A stretch of 64,000 nucleotides of DNA, taken from assembly GCF_008364625.2 (NCBI RefSeq), contig NZ_CP126604.1:248001-312000 (forward strand), written 5' to 3'. The notes beneath the pieces are model-generated. The model was not told where the DNA came from and did not search any database. It saw nothing but the letters and a program-made list of their open reading frames with translations. Below, one piece after another: positions 25,291-34,966 of the stretch. The stretch's first letter is position 1. Each line of letters opens with the position of its first letter. The position numbers and the translations under genes are program-made. The DNA comes from Enterobacter dykesii (GTDB lineage: Bacteria > Pseudomonadota > Gammaproteobacteria > Enterobacterales > Enterobacteriaceae).

Positions 25291-25307
25291 TAAAAGCGTG
25301 ATATAAT

Positions 25308-25344
25308 CTTTCCCTGCACCGATAAGTTCGCTCTGCAGGGAAAG
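25308..25344 (+). terminator. Inverted repeat in the ftsX-rpoH gap
   Basis: A perfect 11-bp stem, CTTTCCCTGCA/TGCAGGGAAAG, with a 15-base loop just behind ftsX. There is no T-run, so it may be a transcript-end stabiliser or regulatory hairpin rather than a simple terminator. A TATAAT hexamer lies at its left edge (25302-25307). Confidence 0.5.
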
Positions 25345-25418
25345 CGTCCCTGTTGTCGCTTCCCCTGTTATCATCTCCATGTCACAATTTGTGCGTAATT
25401 TATTCACCGTTGCACCTG

Positions 25419-25445
25419 GAACTTGTGGATAAAATCACTGTCTGA
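25419..25445 (+). promoter_or_regulatory. Sigma-E promoter of rpoH
   Basis: GAACTT (25419-25424), a 16-bp spacer and TCTGA (25441-25445) match the sigma-E consensus and the known E. coli rpoH P3 promoter, about 90 bases before the rpoH start. It links extracytoplasmic stress to heat-shock factor synthesis. Confidence 0.9.
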
Positions 25446-25541
25446 TAAAAGAGTGAATGCTAATCTCGTTGCTCAAACGCTTTGGCATGGTTGTTGCCTG
25501 ACGGGGACAACCTGGACCAGAAGAAACATTGAGAGGAATGA

Positions 25542-26399
25542 ATGACCAAAGAAATGCAAACTTTAGCTTTAGCCCCTGTTGGTAACCTGGAATCTTACAT
25601 CCGGGCTGCGAACACCTGGCCGATGTTAACGGCCGAGGAAGAAAAGGAGCTTGCTGAAAAGCTGCATTACCAGGGCGATCTGGAAGCAGCTAAGACGCTG
25701 ATCCTGTCTCACCTGCGCTTTGTTGTTCACGTTGCTCGTAATTATGCGGGCTACGGCCTGCCGCAGGCGGACTTGATTCAGGAAGGTAACATCGGTCTGA
25801 TGAAGGCTGTACGTCGCTTCAACCCGGAAGTGGGTGTGCGACTGGTCTCCTTCGCCGTACACTGGATCAAAGCAGAAATTCACGAATACGTGCTGCGCAA
25901 CTGGCGTATCGTGAAGGTCGCCACGACAAAAGCGCAGCGTAAACTGTTCTTTAACCTGCGTAAAACCAAGCAGCGTCTGGGCTGGTTCAACCAGGATGAA
26001 GTGGAAATGGTGGCGCGCGAGCTGGGCGTAACCAGCAAAGACGTGCGTGAGATGGAATCCCGTATGGCCGCGCAGGACATGACCTTTGATATGTCCTCCG
26101 ACGACGACGCATCTGACAGCCAGCCGATGGCCCCGGTTCTGTATCTGCAGGATAAAACCTCTAACTTTGCTGACGGCATCGAAGAGGACAACTGGGAAGA
26201 TCAGGCCGCGAACAAGCTGACCCATGCGATGGAAGGCCTCGACGAACGTAGCCAGGATATTATCCGCGCCCGCTGGCTGGACGAAGACAACAAGTCCACG
26301 CTGCAGGAGCTGGCCGACCGCTACGGCGTTTCTGCGGAACGTGTCCGTCAGCTTGAAAAGAACGCCATGAAAAAACTTCGCGCCGCTATCGAAGCGTAA
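25542..26399 (+). CDS. rpoH: RNA polymerase heat-shock sigma factor RpoH (sigma-32)
   Basis: Directs transcription of the heat-shock regulon. 285 aa (E. coli 284). Region 2 contains [24 protein letters not shown]; the RpoH box, used for FtsH/chaperone-dependent turnover, is [12 protein letters not shown] (about residues 131-142); region 4.2 carries the helix-turn-helix [20 protein letters not shown]. Start ATG preceded by GAGAGGA. In E. coli translation is controlled by an mRNA thermosensor spanning the start and early codons; the 5' coding sequence here is similar. Confidence 0.98.
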   Translation: MTKEMQTLALAPVGNLESYIRAANTWPMLTAEEEKELAEKLHYQGDLEAAKTLILSHLRFVVHVARNYAGYGLPQADLIQEGNIGLMKAVRRFNPEVGVRLVSFAVHWIKAEIHEYVLRNWRIVKVATTKAQRKLFFNLRKTKQRLGWFNQDEVEMVARELGVTSKDVREMESRMAAQDMTFDMSSDDDASDSQPMAPVLYLQDKTSNFADGIEEDNWEDQAANKLTHAMEGLDERSQDIIRARWLDEDNKSTLQELADRYGVSAERVRQLEKNAMKKLRAAIEA

Positions 26400-26419
26400 T
26401 TTCCGCGAAGTACACCGAG

Positions 26420-26457
26420 AACCCCTGGATGAAAGTCTGGGGGTTTTGTTTTTTTAG
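26420..26457 (+). terminator. rpoH terminator
   Basis: AACCCC..GGGGGTT hairpin followed by TTGTTTTTTTA, 20 bases after the rpoH stop. Confidence 0.85.
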
Positions 26458-26535
26458 CGCCCGCTCTGGCGAATTCTCTCCCCCTGGCAAACACTTACTG
26501 ATGCGCTAAGCAGGCGACTTTCTCAGGGGGACAGG

Positions 26536-27801
26536 GTGAAAAATAACGAACTGAACGACCGGCGTTTACAGGCGACGCCGCGCGGCATCGGCGTGATGTG
26601 TAACTTCTATGCCGATAAAGCTGAAAACGCCACGGTGTGGGACGTGGAAGGCAACGAGTACATCGACTTCGCCGCCGGGATCGCGGTGCTGAATACCGGC
26701 CATCGCCATCCCAAAGTCATTTCCGCCATCGAAAAACAACTCCACGCCTTTACCCATACGGCGTACCAGATCGTGCCGTATGAAGGCTATGTGGCGCTTG
26801 CCGAGCGCATCAACCAGCGCGTGCCCGTTGACGGTCCGGCCAAAACCGCGTTCTTCTCCACGGGGGCTGAGGCGGTCGAAAACGCGGTCAAAATTGCCCG
26901 GGCGTACACCAAACGTCCTGGCCTTATCACCTTTGGCGGCGCGTTCCACGGCCGCACCTTTATGACCATGGCGCTGACCGGCAAAGTTGCGCCGTACAAG
27001 CTCGGCTTTGGCCCGTTCCCCGGTTCGGTTTATCACGCGCAGTATCCGAATGAACTGCACGGCGTCAGCACGGCGGAAGCGTTGAAAAGCCTGGAACGTA
27101 TCTTTAAAGCGGATATCGCACCTGACCAGGTCGCGGCCATTATTCTCGAACCGGTTCAGGGAGAGGGCGGTTTCAACATTGCGCCAGCTGATTTTATGCA
27201 GGCGCTGCGCGCCCTGTGCGACACCCACGGTATTTTGCTGATTGCCGACGAGGTGCAAAGCGGCTTTGCCCGTACCGGCAAGCTGTTCTCGATGGAACAC
27301 CACTGCGTGAAGCCCGATCTGATCACCATGGCGAAAAGCCTGGCGGGCGGGATGCCGCTCTCAGCGGTGTCGGGCCGGGCAGCGGTCATGGACGCTCCTG
27401 CACCGGGCGGGCTGGGCGGTACCTACGCCGGAAACCCGCTGGCGATTGCCGCGGCGCATGCCGTGCTCGACGTGATTGATGAAGAGGATCTCTGCACGCG
27501 CTCGGCGCATCTTGGCCATCACCTGGTGGAAGTGCTGAACAAAGCAAAGGAACACTGCCCGTATATCGCTGACATTCGCGCCCAGGGCTCGATGGTGGCG
27601 GTGGAGTTTAACGACCCGCAAACGGGCCAGCCTTCTCCGGAGTTTACCCGCCAGGTGCAGGAGCGCGCGCTGCAGGAAGGGCTGCTTCTTCTGAGCTGCG
27701 GCGTCTACGGCAACGTCATTCGTTTCCTGTATCCGCTGACGATCCCCGAAGCGCAGTTCCGTAAAGCGCTGGACATTATCTCCGCGTCGCTGACACGTTA
27801 A
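26536..27801 (+). CDS. PuuE/GabT-type 4-aminobutyrate aminotransferase
   Basis: Class III, PLP-dependent aminotransferase of 421 aa, the length of E. coli PuuE and closer to it (CNFYADKAENATVWDVEGNE) than to GabT. Family motifs: TGAEAVENAVKIARA for PLP phosphate binding, GAFHGRT, the EPVQGEGG and ADEVQSGFARTGK segment with the cofactor-binding Asp, and the Schiff-base lysine in MAKSLAGGMPLS. The likely reaction is GABA plus 2-oxoglutarate to succinate semialdehyde plus glutamate; ornithine-type substrates cannot be excluded. Starts at GTG after AGGGGGACAGG. E. coli has no gene here between rpoH and livJ. Confidence 0.85.
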   Translation: MKNNELNDRRLQATPRGIGVMCNFYADKAENATVWDVEGNEYIDFAAGIAVLNTGHRHPKVISAIEKQLHAFTHTAYQIVPYEGYVALAERINQRVPVDGPAKTAFFSTGAEAVENAVKIARAYTKRPGLITFGGAFHGRTFMTMALTGKVAPYKLGFGPFPGSVYHAQYPNELHGVSTAEALKSLERIFKADIAPDQVAAIILEPVQGEGGFNIAPADFMQALRALCDTHGILLIADEVQSGFARTGKLFSMEHHCVKPDLITMAKSLAGGMPLSAVSGRAAVMDAPAPGGLGGTYAGNPLAIAAAHAVLDVIDEEDLCTRSAHLGHHLVEVLNKAKEHCPYIADIRAQGSMVAVEFNDPQTGQPSPEFTRQVQERALQEGLLLLSCGVYGNVIRFLYPLTIPEAQFRKALDIISASLTR

Positions 27802-27998
27802 AGCCATATGCCCGGCGAAAATCCCTGCCGGGCCTATCATATATTCATTTCAAATTAGCTATTCCAAAATCATAAAAATCGGGTATGTTTTAGCAGAGTA
27901 TGCTGAAAAAGCGCGGACAGCACACCTATAACTGACATAAAGCGCTGCACAACAACATCACAACAATCGTAATAACCATAATAATGGGGAATCTCAGG
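27802..27998 (+). promoter_or_regulatory. livJ upstream region
   Basis: A 197-bp A+T-rich gap. TATGTT (about 27882) and TATGCT (about 27900) are possible -10 hexamers; the short inverted repeat GCCCGGCG/CCTGCCGGGC (about 27809-27832) behind the aminotransferase may end its transcript. E. coli livJ is repressed by Lrp with leucine; no Lrp site could be assigned by eye. Confidence 0.35.
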
Positions 27999-29099
27999 AT
28001 GAACATGAAGGGTAAAGCGTTACTGGCAGGATGTATCGCGTTGGCATTCAGCACCATGGCACAGGCAGACATCAAGGTGGCTGTAGTTGGCGCGATGTCC
28101 GGTCCGGTAGCACAGTACGGCGACCAGGAGTTTACCGGCGCTGAACAGGCGGTTGCAGACATTAATGCTAAGGGCGGTATCAAGGGCGAAAAACTGCAGA
28201 TCGTAAAATATGATGATGCCTGTGACCCGAAACAAGCGGTCGCGGTCGCGAACAAAGTGGTGAACGACGGGATCAAATACGTTATCGGTCACCTGTGCTC
28301 TTCCTCTACTCAGCCTGCGTCTGACATCTACGAAGACGAAGGTATTCTGATGATCACCCCGGCAGCGACCGCACCGGAGCTGACGTCGCGGGGTTATAAG
28401 CTCATCCTGCGCACCACCGGCCTGGACTCTGACCAGGGCCCAACCGCGGCGAAATACATCGTTGAAAAAGTGAAGCCGAAGCGCATTGCTATCGTTCATG
28501 ACAAGCAGCAGTACGGTGAAGGTCTGGCGCGTTCAGTGCAGGACAACCTCAAGAAAGCCAATGCCGACGTGGTGTTCTTCGACGGGATCACCGCCGGTGA
28601 GAAAGACTTCTCCACCCTGGTGGCGCGTCTGAAGAAAGAGAATATTGATTTCGTTTACTACGGTGGCTACCATCCGGAAATGGGCCAGATCCTTCGCCAG
28701 GCGCGCGCTGCGGGCCTGAAAACCCAGTTTATGGGCCCGGAAGGCGTGGCGAACGTATCCCTGTCTAACATCGCGGGTGAATCAGCTGAAGGCCTGCTGG
28801 TGACCAAACCGAAGAACTACGACCAGGTCCCTGCGAACAAACCTATCGTAGATGCCATCAAGGCGAAGAAACAGGATCCAAGCGGCGCGTTCGTCTGGAC
28901 CACCTACGCGGCGCTGCAGTCTCTGCAGGCGGGCCTGAACCAGTCGGCCGATCCGGCTGAGATTGCCACCTGGCTGAAAGCGAACACGGTCCAGACCGTC
29001 ATGGGACCACTCTCCTGGGACGCGAAGGGAGACCTGAAGGGCTTCGAGTTCGGCGTGTTTGACTGGCATGCTAACGGCACGGCGACTGACGCAAAATAA
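27999..29099 (+). CDS. livJ: Leu/Ile/Val(-Thr/Ala)-binding periplasmic protein LivJ
   Basis: Periplasmic binding protein that delivers branched-chain amino acids to LivHMGF. 366 aa with a 22-residue signal peptide (ending MAQA-DI) and the family core [19 protein letters not shown]. It ends [13 protein letters not shown] as in E. coli LivJ and is distinguished from LivK downstream by the [16 protein letters not shown] region. Start at 27999 behind CTCAGG; in-frame upstream codons have no support. Monocistronic, with its own terminator. Confidence 0.95.
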   Translation: MNMKGKALLAGCIALAFSTMAQADIKVAVVGAMSGPVAQYGDQEFTGAEQAVADINAKGGIKGEKLQIVKYDDACDPKQAVAVANKVVNDGIKYVIGHLCSSSTQPASDIYEDEGILMITPAATAPELTSRGYKLILRTTGLDSDQGPTAAKYIVEKVKPKRIAIVHDKQQYGEGLARSVQDNLKKANADVVFFDGITAGEKDFSTLVARLKKENIDFVYYGGYHPEMGQILRQARAAGLKTQFMGPEGVANVSLSNIAGESAEGLLVTKPKNYDQVPANKPIVDAIKAKKQDPSGAFVWTTYAALQSLQAGLNQSADPAEIATWLKANTVQTVMGPLSWDAKGDLKGFEFGVFDWHANGTATDAK

Positions 29100-29155
29100 A
29101 AGCAAAAAGGCAACGTAAGTTGCCTTTTTTAATGTTTTCACCCTCTCCCCGTGGG
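29097..29155 (+). repeat. 59-bp terminator module, copy A (behind livJ)
   Basis: Contains AAGGCAAC/GTTGCCTT plus six T residues, the livJ terminator, followed by TAATGTTTTC and the start of a CCCTCTCCC repeat. It is 57/59 identical to 34841-34899 behind livF; the two differences are at 29116 and 29140. Confidence 0.9.
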
Positions 29156-29186
29156 AGAGGGCCGGGGTGAGGGCATCAGGCCGCAC
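29141..29186. repeat. Dispersed CCCTCTCCC palindromic repeat, copy 4
   Basis: CCCTCTCCCC/GGGAGAGGG hairpin with tail CCGGGGTGAGGGCATCAGG, between the convergent livJ and panM stops. Confidence 0.8.
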
Positions 29187-29189
29187 TAA

Positions 29190-29579
29190 TCAGCCCTGGC
29201 GCTTCTCCCACCCGCTCTCCTGCGCCATAAACCCTAACGCCTGCATAAACGCCGCCATCACGCCGCGGTCTTCCACGCCCACGTCAGCCATCCACCATGA
29301 GGTCACGCTCGGATTTTCGCGGATCACTTCTTCAATTAAATACTGTCCCACGCCGCGACGACGGGTGACGTCACGTACGCGCAGCGAGTCCAGCGCCCCT
29401 TCCGTACCGCTCAGAGTGACGCGAACCGCTGCCAGCAGGCGTTCGTTAAAACGCGCGGCGTAAATGCGGTGGGTCTCATCAACGCGCAGCGATGAAGGGG
29501 AATATTCCGGCCAGATCTTGCCCAGGTCGATATGATCCTGGTCGCTAAAGGTCACCAGACGCACGATAGTCAGTTTCAT
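29190..29579 (-). CDS. panM: PanM (PanZ), maturation factor of aspartate 1-decarboxylase PanD
   Basis: Acetyltransferase-fold protein that, with acetyl-CoA or CoA, triggers PanD self-cleavage and so tunes beta-alanine and pantothenate synthesis. 129 aa (E. coli 127); conserved IWPEYSPSSLRVDE, AARFNERLLAAVRVTLSG, SLRVRDVTRRRGVGQYL (CoA-binding loop) and WWMADVGVEDRGVMAAFMQALGF. Lies on the opposite strand between livJ and livK, as in E. coli. Together with panS at the left edge the window holds two pantothenate-related genes, not adjacent. Confidence 0.95.
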   Translation of the reverse strand: MKLTIVRLVTFSDQDHIDLGKIWPEYSPSSLRVDETHRIYAARFNERLLAAVRVTLSGTEGALDSLRVRDVTRRRGVGQYLIEEVIRENPSVTSWWMADVGVEDRGVMAAFMQALGFMAQESGWEKRQG

Positions 29580-30003
29580 TAGCTACTTGTCCAAATCAAA
29601 TTGAGTAGAGGCAGTGTACTCAATTTATTCACTCAGCGGCTTCCTCTTTTTATTCTCATTAACCAGGTGATTAGTTTTTTGGCAACGCGATGGGCAGTTT
29701 GAAAACACATGGATCGAAAAATAAGCAGAATTTTAACCTGAATGGTAGTGATTTATTCGGCGCTTTGTACCGTTATTTTATGCTGCAAACTGCACTTTTA
29801 TTTGTTTATCTCTGCCTGATTTCAGAATATTATCTTTGCTTAATCGCCTGAAAAATAGAGATTTTAGTCTGGTTTTTGACAAAAAACTGCGCTAAACCAT
29901 TAAAGGCACTGGTAAAAATAGCGTTGTTCATTAAAAGTACAGAATGCTTTTTAACCATAATAAAACAAAATATAAACACGACATCACGAATGGGGATTCA
30001 GAG
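29580..30003 (+). promoter_or_regulatory. panM/livK divergent region and livK leader
   Basis: A 424-bp A+T-rich gap without a gene. TTGACA at 29876-29881 with ATTAAA at 29899-29904 (17-bp spacer) is the best livK promoter candidate, giving a leader of roughly 90 bases. E. coli livKHMGF is controlled by Lrp/leucine and transcription attenuation; no leader peptide was identified here. The rest shows no recognisable structure. Confidence 0.45.
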
Positions 30004-31113
30004 ATGAAAAGGAACGCGAAGACGTTAATCGCGGGGATGGTCGCACTGTCGATCTCGCATGCCGCCATGGCGGAGGACATTAAGGTTGCGGTAGTGGGCG
30101 CGATGTCCGGCCCTGTTGCCCAGTGGGGTGACATGGAGTTCAACGGCGCGCGCCAGGCCATCAAAGACATCAATGCTAAGGGCGGCATCAAAGGCGACAA
30201 GCTGGTAGGCGTGGAATATGACGACGCCTGCGATCCTAAACAGGCCGTCGCGGTCGCCAACAAAATCGTTAACGACGGTATTCAGTATGTGATCGGCCAC
30301 CTGTGCTCATCCTCCACGCAGCCGGCGTCTGATATTTACGAAGACGAAGGCATTCTGATGATCACCCCGGGCGCAACTAACCCGGAGCTGACCCAGCGCG
30401 GCTACCAGCACATTATGCGTACCGCCGGTCTGGACTCCTCGCAGGGGCCAACCGCCGCCAAATACATTCTCGAGACCGTTAAGCCACAGCGCATTGCCAT
30501 TATTCATGACAAACAGCAGTACGGCGAAGGCCTGGCGCGCTCCGTGCAGGACGGCCTGAAAAAAGGCGGCGCGAACATCGTCTTCTTCGACGGCATTACC
30601 GCCGGTGAGAAAGACTTCTCCGCGCTGATTGCTCGCCTGCAAAAAGAGAATATCGACTTCGTTTACTACGGTGGCTACTACCCGGAGATGGGCCAGATGC
30701 TGCGTCAGGCGCGCGCCACCGGTCTGAAGACCCAGTTTATGGGGCCAGAGGGCGTGGGCAATGCATCCCTGTCAAACATCGCGGGGGATTCTGCCGAAGG
30801 CATGCTGGTGACGATGCCAAAACGCTATGACCAGGATCCGGCCAACAAGGCTATCGTGGATGCGCTCAAGGCGCAGAAGAAAGATCCGAGTGGTCCGTAC
30901 GTCTGGATCACCTACGCGGCCGTACAGTCTCTGGCCACCGCGCTGGAACGCTCCGGCAGCAAAGAACCGCTGGATCTGGTGAAAGATTTAAAAGCGCACG
31001 GGGCGAACACCGTGATTGGGCCGCTGAACTGGGATGAGAAAGGCGATCTGAAGGGATTTGAGTTTGGTGTCTTTAAGTGGCACGCCGACGGTTCATCCTC
31101 GGCCGCCAAATAA
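30004..31113 (+). CDS. livK: Leucine-specific periplasmic binding protein LivK
   Basis: Periplasmic leucine-binding component of the LIV-I/LS transport system. 369 aa, the E. coli LivK length, with a 23-residue signal peptide (ending AAMA-ED). A paralogue of LivJ; LivK-specific segments include [18 protein letters not shown] and [18 protein letters not shown]. Start at 30004 (ATGAAAAGG) behind CAGAG; the longer in-frame reading from 29944 lacks similarity. First gene of livKHMGF. Confidence 0.96.
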   Translation: MKRNAKTLIAGMVALSISHAAMAEDIKVAVVGAMSGPVAQWGDMEFNGARQAIKDINAKGGIKGDKLVGVEYDDACDPKQAVAVANKIVNDGIQYVIGHLCSSSTQPASDIYEDEGILMITPGATNPELTQRGYQHIMRTAGLDSSQGPTAAKYILETVKPQRIAIIHDKQQYGEGLARSVQDGLKKGGANIVFFDGITAGEKDFSALIARLQKENIDFVYYGGYYPEMGQMLRQARATGLKTQFMGPEGVGNASLSNIAGDSAEGMLVTMPKRYDQDPANKAIVDALKAQKKDPSGPYVWITYAAVQSLATALERSGSKEPLDLVKDLKAHGANTVIGPLNWDEKGDLKGFEFGVFKWHADGSSSAAK

Positions 31114-31121
31114 TTATCCCA

Positions 31122-31142
31122 CCGCCCGGCATGACGGGCGGG
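31122..31142 (+). terminator. Hairpin between livK and livH
   Basis: CCGCCCG/CGGGCGG stem with a six-base loop, followed by GTATAAAAA and no T-run. Likely a partial terminator or mRNA stabiliser that keeps the binding protein in excess over the membrane subunits. Confidence 0.55.
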
Positions 31143-31159
31143 TATAAAAAGGTTTGCAT

Positions 31160-32086
31160 ATGTCCGAGCAGTTTCTCTATTTCCTGCAGCAGATGTTTAA
31201 CGGCGTCACGCTGGGAAGCACCTACGCGCTGATTGCCATCGGCTATACGATGGTTTACGGCATTATCGGCATGATCAACTTCGCCCACGGCGAGGTGTAC
31301 ATGATCGGTAGCTACGTCTCCTTTATGATTATCGCCGCGCTGATGATGATGGGCATCGACAGCAGCTGGCTGCTGGTCGCCGCCGGGTTTGTCGGCGCGA
31401 TTGTGATTGCCAGCGCCTACGGCTGGAGCATCGAGCGCGTGGCCTACCGGCCGGTGCGCAGCTCCAAGCGCCTGATTGCGCTGATCTCCGCGATCGGTAT
31501 GTCCATTTTCCTGCAAAACTACGTCAGCCTGACCGAAGGCTCGCGCGACGTGGCGCTGCCAAGCCTGTTTAACGGCCAGTGGATCGTGGGGGCCAGCGAA
31601 AACTTCTCTGCCTCTATCACCACCATGCAGCTGGTTATCTGGGTCGTGACCTTTATTGCGATGCTCGCCCTGACGCTGTTCATCCGCTACTCGCGTATGG
31701 GACGCGCCTGCCGCGCGTGCGCAGAAGACCTGAAGATGGCGAGCCTGCTCGGCATTAACACCGACCGCGTGATTGCCCTGACCTTCGTCATTGGCGCAGC
31801 GATGGCGGCGGTGGCGGGCGTGCTGCTCGGCCAGTTCTACGGCGTGATCAACCCGTACATCGGCTTTATGGCCGGGATGAAAGCCTTCACCGCGGCGGTA
31901 CTGGGCGGTATCGGCAGTATTCCGGGCGCGATGATTGGCGGCCTGATCCTGGGCGTGGCGGAAGCGCTCTCCTCGGCGTATCTGAGCACGGAATATAAAG
32001 ATGTGGTGTCGTTTGCACTGCTGATTCTGGTTCTGCTGGTGATGCCTACCGGTATTCTGGGTCGTCCGGAGGTAGAGAAAGTATGA
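31160..32086 (+). CDS. livH: Branched-chain amino acid ABC transporter permease LivH
   Basis: Inner-membrane permease of the LIV-I/LS importer. 308 aa, as in E. coli, with about eight helices; [13 protein letters not shown] and the EAA-like loop [16 protein letters not shown] are family features. Start ATG at 31160. Overlaps livM by four bases (ATGA-type), so the two permeases are coupled. Confidence 0.97.
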   Translation: MSEQFLYFLQQMFNGVTLGSTYALIAIGYTMVYGIIGMINFAHGEVYMIGSYVSFMIIAALMMMGIDSSWLLVAAGFVGAIVIASAYGWSIERVAYRPVRSSKRLIALISAIGMSIFLQNYVSLTEGSRDVALPSLFNGQWIVGASENFSASITTMQLVIWVVTFIAMLALTLFIRYSRMGRACRACAEDLKMASLLGINTDRVIALTFVIGAAMAAVAGVLLGQFYGVINPYIGFMAGMKAFTAAVLGGIGSIPGAMIGGLILGVAEALSSAYLSTEYKDVVSFALLILVLLVMPTGILGRPEVEKV

Positions 32087-33360
32087 AACCGATGCATTTT
32101 GCAATGGCGCTGCTCTCTGCCGCCATGTTCTTCGTGCTGGCGGGCGTCTTTATGGGCGTCCAGTTAGGTCTGGACGGCACGAAGCTGGTGGTGGATACCG
32201 CCCCCGACATCCGCTGGCAGTGGGTGTTTATCGGCACGGCCGTGGTGTTTCTGTTCCAGCTGCTGCGTCCGCTGTTCCAGAAGACGCTGAAAAACGTCTC
32301 CGGACCGAAGTTCGTCCTGCCGGCAATCGACGGGTCTACCGTTAAGCAGAAGCTGTTCCTCGCGGCGCTGCTGGTGGCCGCCGTGGCGTGGCCGTTTGTG
32401 GTGTCTCGCGGCACCGTGGATATCGCCACTCTGACCATGATCTACGTGATTCTCGGCCTCGGTCTGAACGTGGTCGTGGGGCTCTCGGGCCTGCTGGTGC
32501 TGGGCTACGGCGGCTTCTACGCCATCGGAGCTTACACTTTCGCGCTGCTGAACCACTATTACGGTCTCGGCTTCTGGACCTGCCTGCCGCTGGCGGGGCT
32601 GGTTTCAGCCGCCGCAGGCTTTCTGCTCGGCTTCCCGGTGCTGCGCCTGCGCGGTGACTACCTGGCGATTGTGACCTTAGGCTTCGGTGAAATCGTCCGT
32701 ATCCTGCTGCTGAACAACACCGAAGTGACCGGCGGCCCGAACGGCATCAGCCAGATCCCGAAACCGACCTTCTTCGGACTGGAATTTAGCCGTACCGCCC
32801 GCGAAGGCGGCTGGGATACCTTCAGCAACTTCTTCGGCGTGAAGTATGACCCGTCCGACCGCGTGATCTGGCTCTATCTGGTGGCGCTGCTGCTGGTGGT
32901 GATTACCCTGTTTGTGATCAACCGTCTGCTGCGCATGCCGCTGGGCCGCGCGTGGGAAGCGCTGCGTGAAGATGAGATCGCCTGCCGCTCTCTGGGCCTG
33001 AACCCGACCCGCATCAAGCTGACCGCGTTTACCATCAGCGCCGCATTTGCCGGTTTCGCCGGAACGCTGTTTGCCGCGCGTCAGGGCTTCGTTAGCCCGG
33101 AATCGTTCACCTTTGCCGAATCCGCCTTTGTGCTGGCGATTGTGGTGCTGGGCGGGATGGGCTCGCAGTTCGCCGTTATCCTCGCGGCTATCCTGCTGGT
33201 GGTCTCGCGCGAGCTGATGCGCGACTTTAACGAATACAGCATGCTGATGCTGGGTGGTTTGATGGTGCTGATGATGATCTGGCGTCCGCAGGGTCTGCTG
33301 CCGATGACCCGTCCACAGCTGAAGCTGAAACGCACTCAGGCGAAAGGAGAGCAGGCATGA
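32083..33360 (+). CDS. livM: Branched-chain amino acid ABC transporter permease LivM
   Basis: Second inner-membrane permease of the LIV-I/LS importer. 425 aa with two extra N-terminal helices before the LivH-like core, which contains [18 protein letters not shown] and the cytoplasmic loop [17 protein letters not shown]. Overlaps livH at its start and livG at its end by four bases each. Confidence 0.97.
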   Translation: MKPMHFAMALLSAAMFFVLAGVFMGVQLGLDGTKLVVDTAPDIRWQWVFIGTAVVFLFQLLRPLFQKTLKNVSGPKFVLPAIDGSTVKQKLFLAALLVAAVAWPFVVSRGTVDIATLTMIYVILGLGLNVVVGLSGLLVLGYGGFYAIGAYTFALLNHYYGLGFWTCLPLAGLVSAAAGFLLGFPVLRLRGDYLAIVTLGFGEIVRILLLNNTEVTGGPNGISQIPKPTFFGLEFSRTAREGGWDTFSNFFGVKYDPSDRVIWLYLVALLLVVITLFVINRLLRMPLGRAWEALREDEIACRSLGLNPTRIKLTAFTISAAFAGFAGTLFAARQGFVSPESFTFAESAFVLAIVVLGGMGSQFAVILAAILLVVSRELMRDFNEYSMLMLGGLMVLMMIWRPQGLLPMTRPQLKLKRTQAKGEQA

Positions 33361-34124
33361 GTCAGCCATTATTATCCGTTAACGGCTTGATGATGCGTTT
33401 TGGCGGCCTGCTGGCGGTCAACAACGTGAATCTGGATCTGCACAAGAAAGAGATTGTCTCCCTGATTGGCCCGAACGGCGCGGGGAAAACCACGGTCTTT
33501 AACTGTCTGACCGGCTTCTACAAGCCGACGGGCGGCACCATCATGCTGCGCGATCAGCACCTGGAAGGGCTGCCGGGCCAGCAGATCGCCCGCATGGGCG
33601 TGGTGCGTACCTTCCAGCACGTGCGTCTGTTCCGCGAGATGACGGTAATTGAGAACCTGCTGGTGGCCCAGCATCAGCAGTTGAAAACCGGGCTGTTCTC
33701 CGGCCTGCTGAAAACCCCGGCCTTCCGCCGCGCCCAGGATGAAGCGCTTGACCGCGCGGCGACCTGGCTCGACCGAATTGGCCTGCTGCAGCACGCCAAC
33801 CGTCAGGCGAGCAACCTGGCCTACGGCGACCAGCGTCGCCTGGAGATCGTGCGCTGCATGGTGACGCAGCCGGAAATCCTGATGCTCGACGAACCGGCGG
33901 CAGGGCTCAACCCGAAAGAGACCAAAGAGCTGGACGAGCTGATCGCCGAGCTGCGCGACAGTCACGACACCACCATCCTGCTGATTGAGCACGACATGAA
34001 GCTGGTGATGGGCATTTCGGACCGTATCTACGTGGTAAACCAGGGCACACCGCTGGCAAACGGCACGCCGGAAGAGATCCGCAACAACCCGGACGTGATC
34101 CGCGCATACCTTGGTGAGGCATAA
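33357..34124 (+). CDS. livG: Branched-chain amino acid ABC transporter ATPase LivG
   Basis: One of two ATPases driving the Liv importer. 255 aa. Walker [10 protein letters not shown] (about residues 38-46), signature-region [14 protein letters not shown] (LAYGDQ replaces LSGGQ, normal for LivG), Walker [15 protein letters not shown]-loop LIEHDM. The start overlaps the livM stop. Confidence 0.97.
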   Translation: MSQPLLSVNGLMMRFGGLLAVNNVNLDLHKKEIVSLIGPNGAGKTTVFNCLTGFYKPTGGTIMLRDQHLEGLPGQQIARMGVVRTFQHVRLFREMTVIENLLVAQHQQLKTGLFSGLLKTPAFRRAQDEALDRAATWLDRIGLLQHANRQASNLAYGDQRRLEIVRCMVTQPEILMLDEPAAGLNPKETKELDELIAELRDSHDTTILLIEHDMKLVMGISDRIYVVNQGTPLANGTPEEIRNNPDVIRAYLGEA

Positions 34125-34125
34125 G

Positions 34126-34839
34126 ATGGAAAAAGCGATGTTAACGTTCGACAAGGTCAACGCGCACTACGGCAAGATCCAGGCGCTGCACGACGTCAGC
34201 CTGCACATCAATCAGGGTGAAATCGTCACCCTGATTGGCGCCAACGGCGCGGGCAAAACCACGCTGCTCGGCACCCTGTGCGGCGACCCGCGCGCCACCA
34301 GCGGGCGGATTGTGTTCGATGGTAAAGACATTACCGACTGGCAGACCGCCAGAATCATGCGCGAGGCGGTGGCGATTGTTCCGGAAGGGCGCCGCGTCTT
34401 CTCCCGCATGACGGTGGAAGAGAACCTGGCGATGGGCGGGTTCTTCGCCCATCGCGATGAATACCAGACCCGCATCAAGTGGGTGTACGAACTCTTCCCG
34501 CGCCTGTGGGAGCGCCGCATTCAGCGTGCGGGCACCATGTCCGGCGGTGAACAGCAGATGCTGGCGATTGGCCGCGCGCTGATGAGCCAGCCGCGCCTGC
34601 TGCTGCTGGATGAACCGTCGCTCGGTCTGGCGCCGATCATCATCCAGCAGATATTCGACACTATCGAGCAGCTGCGCAAAGAGGGGATGACCATCTTCCT
34701 CGTTGAGCAGAACGCCAACCAGGCGCTGAAGCTCGCTGACCGTGGCTACGTGCTGGAGAACGGCCGCGTGGTGCTGGAGGATACCGGCGACGCGCTGCTG
34801 GCGAACGAAGCGGTGCGGAGCGCGTATTTGGGCGGATAG
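34126..34839 (+). CDS. livF: Branched-chain amino acid ABC transporter ATPase LivF
   Basis: Second ATPase of the Liv importer. 237 aa. Walker A GANGAGKTT (about residues 36-44), signature MSGGEQQMLAIGRAL, Walker B LLLLDEPSLGLAP, H-loop LVEQN. Start placed at the ATG at 34126, one base after the livG stop, giving the E. coli length. Last gene of livKHMGF, followed by a terminator module copied from behind livJ. Confidence 0.97.
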   Translation: MEKAMLTFDKVNAHYGKIQALHDVSLHINQGEIVTLIGANGAGKTTLLGTLCGDPRATSGRIVFDGKDITDWQTARIMREAVAIVPEGRRVFSRMTVEENLAMGGFFAHRDEYQTRIKWVYELFPRLWERRIQRAGTMSGGEQQMLAIGRALMSQPRLLLLDEPSLGLAPIIIQQIFDTIEQLRKEGMTIFLVEQNANQALKLADRGYVLENGRVVLEDTGDALLANEAVRSAYLGG

Positions 34840-34840
34840 G

Positions 34841-34899
34841 TAAAAGCAAAAAGGCAACGCAAGTTGCCTTTTTTAATGTTTTCTCCCTCTCCCCGTGGG
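34841..34899 (+). repeat. 59-bp terminator module, copy B (behind livF)
   Basis: AAGGCAAC/GTTGCCTT stem plus six T residues, the livF terminator, then TAATGTTTTC and a CCCTCTCCC repeat start. 57/59 identical to 29097-29155. Confidence 0.9.
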
Positions 34900-34918
34900 T
34901 GAGGGCACCAGACAGCAC
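34885..34918. repeat. Dispersed CCCTCTCCC palindromic repeat, copy 5 (degenerate)
   Basis: CCCTCTCCCCGTGGGTGAGGGCACCAGA: the right arm has lost part of GGGAGAGGG compared with other copies, but the GGTGAGGGCA tail remains. Confidence 0.65.
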
Positions 34919-34966
34919 CCAAACCAACCTCCCCCTTCACACAACCATCATCCCCCTGACGCCTGG

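Noticed and set aside
27999..31113. livJ and livK as a recent tandem duplication
   Set aside because: The two are similar, but each aligns best with its own E. coli counterpart, so the duplication is ancient.
33780..33850. A broken ABC signature in LivG (LAYGDQ instead of LSGGQ)
   Set aside because: The same variant is normal for LivG-family ATPases; it is not a defect.
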